Source of the DNA: Diphasiastrum complanatum
Taxonomy: Eukaryota > Streptophyta > Lycopodiopsida > Lycopodiales > Lycopodiaceae
Reading direction: 5' to 3'
Assembly (NCBI GenBank): GCA_029204225.1
Contig: CM055115.1
Coordinates: forward strand, 9,551,911 to 9,615,910
DNA: 64,000 nt
The notes under the pieces were generated by a model, which saw nothing but the letters and a program-made list of their open reading frames with translations, had not been told where the DNA came from and did no database searches. Shown in pieces: positions 57,768 to 64,000 of this stretch (position 1 is the stretch's first letter; the number at the start of each line of letters is the position of its first letter). Position numbers and translations under genes: made by a program.

Positions 57768-58712
57768 ATGGTTTTTGTGAATTCGCTGCGATCTCACGGT
57801 CATGGTGCTGCCAATATGTCATTTCACGACAATTTGTTGTCATGTCTGCAAAAATTGGAAGAGTCAATTGGAGATAAGTTTTTCACAATAGACTGGATGC
57901 AGTATGCTGTGGATATCCTCAGATCTTCTCTTGCAGCCGTTTTGGATCTAGCGGAGAAGGTTGTTTTTCCATTAAAATGCTTTAGTACTCTGATGGATGA
58001 GACAGTGCGACTTATGAATGTTTATAAAGCTTTGATGACGGGTATTTCCAGATTGCGAATTTATGGGCGGGTAGTCCATATAGCTGTTGAAGCTCTTCAA
58101 GCAGGTGGGGATGATTATGATACCATAGTTCAGGCTCTAAATCATTGCCGACGAGAGATGTCCAGAATACATCAAGCAAACAAGCAACTTGTTGATATGA
58201 AACTTGAGGCAGAGGAGGAGCTTTGGTATTTTGGTAGCAGATATGCAAAGCAATTTGATCCTTGCGCAGTAATTTACCCCATGAAGAGCATAATTTCTTT
58301 CGTTTCAATGATTCTTCTGTTTGGACTCCTTCACATGGATAGTTCTTACTCCGCTAAACTGATTGCGATTTGTTCGACGGGCGAATGAGCTAAATCTACG
58401 TCTAATTCACATCAAACGCTTATCGAACGAATTGGCATGCGGTTCAGTGAGGAAACGAAAGAGAAAATCCTTCTAAGAGAATATGGAAACATGCAAGCTC
58501 ATGTGGATAATTTTTTCATTGAATTTCAGTCATTTGGAGAACAGGTTCCGCGCTCGTTCGAATTGCAAATGTCAGATGTTACGGAGCTTCGGCATAGCTT
58601 AAACAGTCTGAACTGTGGTTTGAAAAGTTTGGAGTGCACCGTACGTGATCTTTTTGATGACATAGTCGCGGGTAGGACAAAACTCATTTCTGCAGTAACG
58701 AAATTTTGTTGA
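57768..58712 (+). pseudogene. BPS1-like protein gene, copy C (stop at codon 207)
   Basis: The full 314-codon frame from ATG to TGA is uninterrupted except for TGG-to-TGA at codon 207 (58386-58388), just after the hydrophobic segment (173-189). The frame continues without shift to the C-terminus. The N-terminal 206 residues match copy A except for Gly35 and Glu63, where copy C agrees with B at Gly35. If expressed it would lose the C-terminal helical part. Same family reasoning as for copy A. Confidence 0.75.
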
Positions 58713-59300
58713 GTGATTCTTCGCTAGTTGCACATCTAGAATGACTATCGCAAGATTCTTTACTAGCTGGATATTGAGGAGTAACATGGCATCAAATTAA
58801 CTGACAAAAATAGAAATCTTTTATCGTTGTTTATATTCTTGAAAGGCAAGATAATTGAGGTCTACAATTTACTTGGTAGAGAAAATTGTAATTGTGATTG
58901 CTCTGTCTCAATTGCTCGTGGCCTTTACTATGGCTCCTTTGTAGTATTACCATTGCATCAGCATTTTGCTTAGAATATATCTGAACGGGCACAAAGTTTT
59001 ACAAGCCAAAAAGAGAACTTAATTCGTTAAGTGTCTTTCAATCAAAAAGAGCATGAACAATATAATTTATTAATTACAAAAAAAAAATTAATTTCATCAC
59101 TACGAGCTATAGGCATATGATCATCAATTGCAATTGTTTAAGGCAGAAGTTCAATAAACTCAAATTTGTGATTGATCCCTTGGGATACAATTCATGAAAG
59201 GACAAACTGTTGGAATTGAAATCTTAAGTGTCCTACGATGGCAGAAATCTATCAATACAGTACTTTTCAATTTTTACAATGTACACACATCCTTGTCATA
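58713..59300. other. 3' flank of BPS1-like gene (arm C)
   Basis: Homologous to A and B, with the 24-base AT-rich insert near 59065-59090 that B lacks. Confidence 0.6.
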
Positions 59301-59886
59301 TGTACACTATGTCATATATGTGCTACACAATGTCACAAATGTCGGGACTTGGTCCCATCGATGACAACCTTGCCATGTTTTGACTCCACAATAGAAGCAT
59401 TTAAGCTTAGATTTATCTTTCTTCTTGCCAACAAAAGTAGAAGACTCACCTTGAGATTGTCCTTTAGATCACTTGACTTTGTTGTTGCCCTTGAACTTGC
59501 CCTTTGAGAACATAGCCTCCTCCTTTCCAGGTTGAGATGTGGAAGTGGATCCTCCTCTTGATAGAAGCCTAAACTCCTTATTCACCAAGATTTCTTGCAT
59601 GTCCACAATACTTGGCAATGTCTTTTGAATAACAAAACTTTGAGCAAGATTAGCATGATCATCCAACAAGCCATTGAAAACTACTTGAACAAGTGCTATC
59701 TCCTTAAGTCTTTCATCAATACATGCTAACTCATCATTGAATGCTTTAACCCTCAAAACAAAAGCATAAGCACTTTCATCCTTATTTTAAAAACTTGAAA
59801 AGATTTGACTCCTAAGGGTTAGAACCCTTGATGTAAACTTGGACTCATAAACCTTCTTTAGAGATTCCCAAGCCTTACTAGATGTA
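59301..59886 (-). pseudogene. Copia-type gag fragment (Copia-3, arm C)
   Basis: Minus-strand mirror of 4084-4620. The ORF 59756-59469 keeps the ERLKEIALVQVVFNGL and DMQEILVNKEFRLLSRGG stretches; here the position that is TAA in arm A reads CAA (AQSFVIQK), so that stop is private to arm A. Confidence 0.75.
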
Positions 59887-60522
59887 GTGCACTTACCAAC
59901 TTCCTTGAGAAGTTCAATTTGTCACATTCATCTTGATCACATGAAGAGCTTTTTTGGTCTTCAAATTGAGAATAGTGTTATGCTCAAAGAAAGTCGATCA
60001 AGACATTCACCAGACTTTCAAAATGAGGACTATACAGCACCAATATTCCATGGCTTGAAATTGAGTGGCTATTTTAAGAACCCGATATGCGAACCATTTC
60101 AGTTTGATTTGGGAGCTTTAGTGAATGATTTTATTTTTGACAACAATCTAATGGAGTATGAGGTATTCAACATGGATACTACTAGCAATGAAGAGATTTC
60201 ATTATTGCATAGAAATCCAACTCATATCATTACTCGGATTCTTGTTCAATGCCTCATGAATCCATTTCACAAGAGCTTAAAGTGGCTTCTATTGGAGACT
60301 CTTATTCCTATGGATTCTCTTCAACTCAATGGCCAATATCTAATTCACGTGCATATTCAGAATGTATTAACAAGAATAATGATTGGGAATATGTTACAAC
60401 TCCCTAGGATCATTGACTGCCTTAAAGGTTCCGTAGACCCCATACAAGTGACGATGCACCGTAACTGCCCATCCGTAGGGTCACAACCGACCCACCCCCA
60501 TGCACTGGAGCAATCGACATAA
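59887..60522 (+). CDS. Unrecognised ORF, 211 codons (arm C)
   Basis: Mirror of 3448-4083, one residue different. Same caveat: both ends overlap retroelement sequence, only the middle could be a distinct coding remnant. Confidence 0.3.
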   Translation: MHLPTSLRSSICHIHLDHMKSFFGLQIENSVMLKESRSRHSPDFQNEDYTAPIFHGLKLSGYFKNPICEPFQFDLGALVNDFIFDNNLMEYEVFNMDTTSNEEISLLHRNPTHIITRILVQCLMNPFHKSLKWLLLETLIPMDSLQLNGQYLIHVHIQNVLTRIMIGNMLQLPRIIDCLKGSVDPIQVTMHRNCPSVGSQPTHPHALEQST

Positions 60523-60798
60523 TCATGCCCGGTCAAGCCTCCTACGATAATTGGCATCCCATACGCACTCTACGCTCCCTAGCACACATCTCCAAGCCTA
60601 AAGATGCATCCCGGGTCATGCACGTGCTCTCCATCCACGAACTCCTGGGTAGATTGAGTGAATGGAAAGAGAGAAACCCCACCACTATATAGGCATAGCA
60701 CAGTGGGTCCCTTCAAGCACGGTCTTGTCGGCGACACGTGACCACCTAGGATGGTGATGCGTGGCACCCAAACATGTTGAAAACTCCAGTCTTGCATC
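60360..60798 (-). mobile_element. Gypsy LTR fragment, second copy (arm C)
   Basis: Mirror of 3172-3600. Confidence 0.65.
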
Positions 60799-61815
60799 AT
60801 GCTCCTTTAGTGAATTCATTAAATTGAGTTTATCACTCAGAATTGGTCACAGTATTTTCACTAAGTCTAAATTACTTTGTGGTGATAGATAAGTTAAAAT
60901 TGACAGGAGGAACCGCAATGAAATTGCGGACAGGTTTATTGTATTGTCATTCTTTTTACTTTTGGAGTTGGGAACTCCCAGATTGAAAGTTAAAATTTGA
61001 ATTTTTTTTCTTTGTTGTTGAATTTGAATTTGGTAAAAATTTGAAAGTTACTTGTCTAATAGTTTTCTAATTGATGTTGATCGCTAGAATTCTATCAGTC
61101 AAAGAAATGTTTGTGCAAGATACTCGTTAAATTTTATTAAAATCATCAAACAATATGAAATGATCAGATTGAATGAGTGGGAATGGTATTCTTTATCTAG
61201 ACAGTAAATCTGACAGCATATGATTCAAGAATTATTGAAATTCTATTGGTGGGATTTCCATTCATGTAATTTTATATTCTGTGTTTGGATAGGTTTTATC
61301 AATATTAACGGAGTAATGCCAAACCAGTCAATAAAAAGGAAAAACAGTCCAATTTGATTGGAAAATTTGTCGTAATAGAAATTACATAACTGATTTCATT
61401 TCCAGTAAAATCCTATGGTGAATTATATTCAAAAGATCAGACTAGTACGGTTTCACATACTAGTAAATGATTTTTGATATAACATAAATTGTTTTGGACT
61501 TTTTCCTATTGTAACTGATTTTTAAACATTTACTACTGTCATTACATCTTTTTGGTACCTTAGCTGAAATAGATTTCCAGAGAACTGAAAATTCTAAGGA
61601 AGGAAGAAGAGTGGACATCAGATGGTAGTAAGTAGTATCAGGAAATGTATTTTGCAGTTAGGATTTTGGTAATCCCTATAAATAATTGCTTAATACTGGT
61701 TATTGATGTCCTGGTTTGAATTCATTCAGTTGAACTCGTAACTGATATCTTTGTGACCATTGAGTTATCCGCAGTTTTGGATGTCAATTGTGAGGTTAAA
61801 AGTGGAATCTAATAT
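60799..61815. other. AT-rich spacer, nothing recognised (arm C)
   Basis: Mirror of 2151-3171. Confidence 0.6.
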
Positions 61816-62073
61816 GTGGTAATAAATGAAAGACTTCACATGATATCGCTTTAGAATATTTGAGAGAAAAGGATCCGGCCTTTGAAAATAATTGCAGCCA
61901 AACCTTCAAAACAGATCATTACTTAAGGTTTCTTGTAACATCCAATGATAAGATGTTGAATGTCCAAAAATACTCATAGAAAAGTTGAATAGAGCTACTA
62001 GTTGATTTTTATTATCCATTACTATGGATGGTATACACAAAATAGGAAGATAAATACAGTGAATACTTTGAAG
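61816..62073. repeat. 250-bp dispersed repeat, copy 2
   Basis: Mirror of 1898-2150 and direct copy of 45057-45312. Confidence 0.85.
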
Positions 62074-62168
62074 GTTTGGAAAGTTTGGTGTGCATCGTAC
62101 GTGATCTTTTTGATGACATAGTTGTGGGAAGGACAAAACTCATTTCTGCAGTAAGGAAATTTTGTTGA
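62074..62168 (+). pseudogene. BPS1-like gene, 3'-terminal fragment (arm C)
   Basis: Reads VRDLFDDIVVGRTKLIS, then AVRKFC and stop at 62166-62168. Mirror of 1803-1897. Confidence 0.85.
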
Positions 62169-62820
62169 GTGATTCTTCACTAGTTGCACCTCTAGAATGA
62201 CTATCGCAAGATTCTTTACTAGCTGGATATTGAGGAGTAACATGGCATCAAATTAACTGAAAAAATAGAAAATCTTTTATCGTTGTTTATATTCTTGAAA
62301 GGCAAGATAATTGAGGTCTACAATTTACTTGGTAGAGGAAATAGTAATTGTGATTACTCTATCTCAATTGCTCGTGGCCTTTACTATGGCTCCCTGGTAG
62401 TATTACCATTGTGTCAGTATTTTGCTTAGAATATATCTGAACAGGCACAAAGTTTTACAAGCCAAAAAGATAAGTTAATTCGTTAAGTGTCTTTCAATCA
62501 AAAAGAGCATGAACAGTATAATTTATTAATTACAAAAAAGAATTTAATTTCATCACTACGAGCTAAAGGCATCGATATGCGAACCATTTCAGTTTGATTT
62601 GGGAGCTTCAGTGAATGATTTTATTTTTGACAACAATCTAATGGAAATGAGGTATTCAACATGGATACTACTAGCAATGAAGAGATTTCATTATGCCATA
62701 GAAATCCAACTCATACCAATCTTGTTCAATGCCTCATGGATCCATTTCACAAGAGCTTGAAGTGGCCTCTACTCGCGACTCTTATTCCTATGGATTCTCT
62801 TCAACTCAATGGCCAATGTC
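62169..62820. other. Repeat unit a, flank portion (arm C)
   Basis: Mirror of about 1136-1802: BPS1-like 3' flank joined near 62575 to the 3' part of the unknown ORF. No intact gene. Confidence 0.6.
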
Positions 62821-63282
62821 TAATTCACGTGCATATTCATAATGTATTAACAAGAATAATGATTGGGAATATGTTACAACTCCCTAGGATCATCGACTGC
62901 CTTAAAGGTTCCACACACCCCATACCAGTGACGATGCACCGTAACTGCCCATCTATAGGGTCACAACCGACCCACCCCCATGCACTGGAGCAATCGACAT
63001 AATCATGCCCGATCAAGCCTCCTACGATAACTGGCATCCCATACGCACTCTACTCTCCCTAGCACACATCTCCTAGCCTAAAGATGCATCCCAGCTCATG
63101 CACGAGAAACCCCACCACTATATAGGCATAGCACAGTGGGTCCCTTCAAGCACAGTTTTGCCGGCGACATGTGACCACCTAGGATGGTGATGCGTGGCAC
63201 CGAAACATATTGAAAACTCCAGTCTTGCATCATGCTCCTTGCGAGGCCGTCACTGAGGGGCGTACCGTTATGGTATATAACA
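62821..63282 (-). mobile_element. Gypsy 3' LTR (arm C)
   Basis: Minus strand, starting TGTTATATACC at 63282. Mirror of 677-1135; inner end approximate. Confidence 0.6.
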
Positions 63283-64000
63283 TTCCCCCCCACCCATAAA
63301 AGCTTCCTTCTTTGGAAAAAAAACTAGGGAATCTAAATCTTAAATCATCCTCCTTCTCCCAGGTGTCCTCATCATTTAACTTATCTTTCCAACAAATCAG
63401 ATGTTCAAAAATCAAACGATTTCTCAGTTGATGTCGTCAAGTATCCACGATCCTTTCCGGTTCATGGGGTACAAAAGCAGTCAAATCCTCCAATAGAATT
63501 AGATCATCTGTGGTATCAGGTCATCTTTCCCACCAAGTTGTTCCTTTAAATGACTAACATGGAATATAGGATGAACCTTAGTTCCAACAAGGAGTTCTAG
63601 TCTATAAGCAGCCCTACCAATCTTGTTAAGAACTTTGAAAAGATCGCTAAAATGTGGAGATAACTTCGGACATTTCCCCGTTCGAAGTGTCTTAGAGTCC
63701 CTGGGGATTCTAAGGTACACCCAATCACCGATCTCAAACTCTCAAGGAATGCGACTTCGGTTGGCATAGAATTGGCTCTATCTTGAGCCGATCTAATGCT
63801 TTCCCTAGCCACCTGCAACATTTCCTACATATCATGCAAGAAATTTGCTGCAGCTTAAACCTTGAGACCTTTGAGTCCAACGGAGATAGGAGAACGAGGC
63901 TAAAAGCCGTACAAGAGCATAAAAGAACTAAAACCAGTGGCAAAATACTTCATACTATTGTATGCGAACTCAACCATTGGGAGATACTTTTCCCAATTCG
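63283..64000 (-). pseudogene. Ty3/gypsy integrase C-terminus, polypurine tract (arm C)
   Basis: Minus strand: WEKYLPMVEFAYNSMKYFA at the window edge, the shared TAG near 63902, the C-terminal module (63720-63499, PHFSDLFKVLNKIGRAAYRL) and the chromodomain-like tail, ending in a polypurine tract at 63283-63298. Differs from arm A at four of 73 residues in the C-terminal module, more than the rest of the arm. Confidence 0.85.

Larger units (their letters stand above)
45690..63960 (+). repeat. Arm C of the giant inverted duplication
   Basis: Reverse complement of arm A with the nested retroelement intact. Bases 63961-64000 continue the gypsy integrase that arm A presumably also carries beyond the left edge of the window. 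Confidence 0.95.

Noticed and set aside
1-64000. Assembly artefact (fold-back) as sole explanation of the inverted repeat
   Set aside because: Private point lesions, indels and a 5.3-kb deletion separate the arms, so they are not one molecule read twice. Wrong joining of two haplotypes is not excluded.

Overview
The window reads as nuclear DNA of a land plant. It holds Ty1/copia and Ty3/gypsy LTR retroelements with primer-binding sites matching plant initiator tRNA-Met (TGGTATCAGAGC), a BYPASS1-like (BPS1/DUF793) plant gene behind a TATA box, many microsatellites and nothing organellar or bacterial. I cannot name the species. Almost every coding region is a broken retroelement; the only gene that looks like a host gene is the BPS1-like one, present three times plus two 3' scraps.

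The dominant structure is a very large inverted duplication. Positions 1-12965 (arm A) reappear as the reverse complement at about 45690-63960 (arm C), outermost sequence to outermost sequence, and the match runs off the left edge of the window. The arms are nearly identical apart from small indels and one 5.3-kb deletion in A. From the outside in, each arm holds: a gypsy integrase C-terminus and its LTR; a rearranged block with a BPS1 3' scrap, a copia gag fragment and an unknown ORF; the BPS1-like gene with promoter; and a dead copia element (Copia-1) whose integrase region carries a 2.55-kb TG...CA insertion, itself carrying a 4.77-kb non-autonomous LTR retroelement (complete in C, a 180-bp stub in A). 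A third copy of the Copia-1 plus BPS1 part (block B, 17.0-22.6 kb) lies in the orientation of C, and shorter Copia-1 pieces sit at 16.05-17.04, 32.77-33.80 and 44.19-44.56 kb.

The 32.7-kb centre between the arms holds, left to right: the 5' half of a second copia element (Copia-2, minus, 12.97-16.05 kb); block B; two arrays built around an odd-length palindrome with arms AACTCGAGCA and TGCTCGAGTT (22.7-24.4 and 25.9-27.2 kb); an unrecognised broken gene (27.3-28.4 kb); LTR-element remnants with a primer-binding site near 29.1 kb and a 1.26-kb LTR-like block at 31.5-32.8 kb; a gypsy gag-pol wreck (33.8-35.85 kb, minus); a second palindromic cluster (37.4-37.8 kb); little-recognised sequence to 41.3 kb; and the 3' half of Copia-2 with its RT-RNase H and 3' LTR (41.5-44.2 kb).

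Shared lesions give the history. A, B and C share the same Copia-1 stop codons, the same Asp-to-Asn changes in protease and integrase, and the same RT-to-LTR internal deletion, so they are copies of one dead element made by segmental duplication, not transposition. B and the 44.2-kb piece carry a Copia-2 insertion in gag that A and C lack; A and C carry the nested LTR insertions that B lacks. The three BPS1 copies share a reading frame but each has its own single disabling change. I see no operon-like or defence-like system; the novelty is structural.
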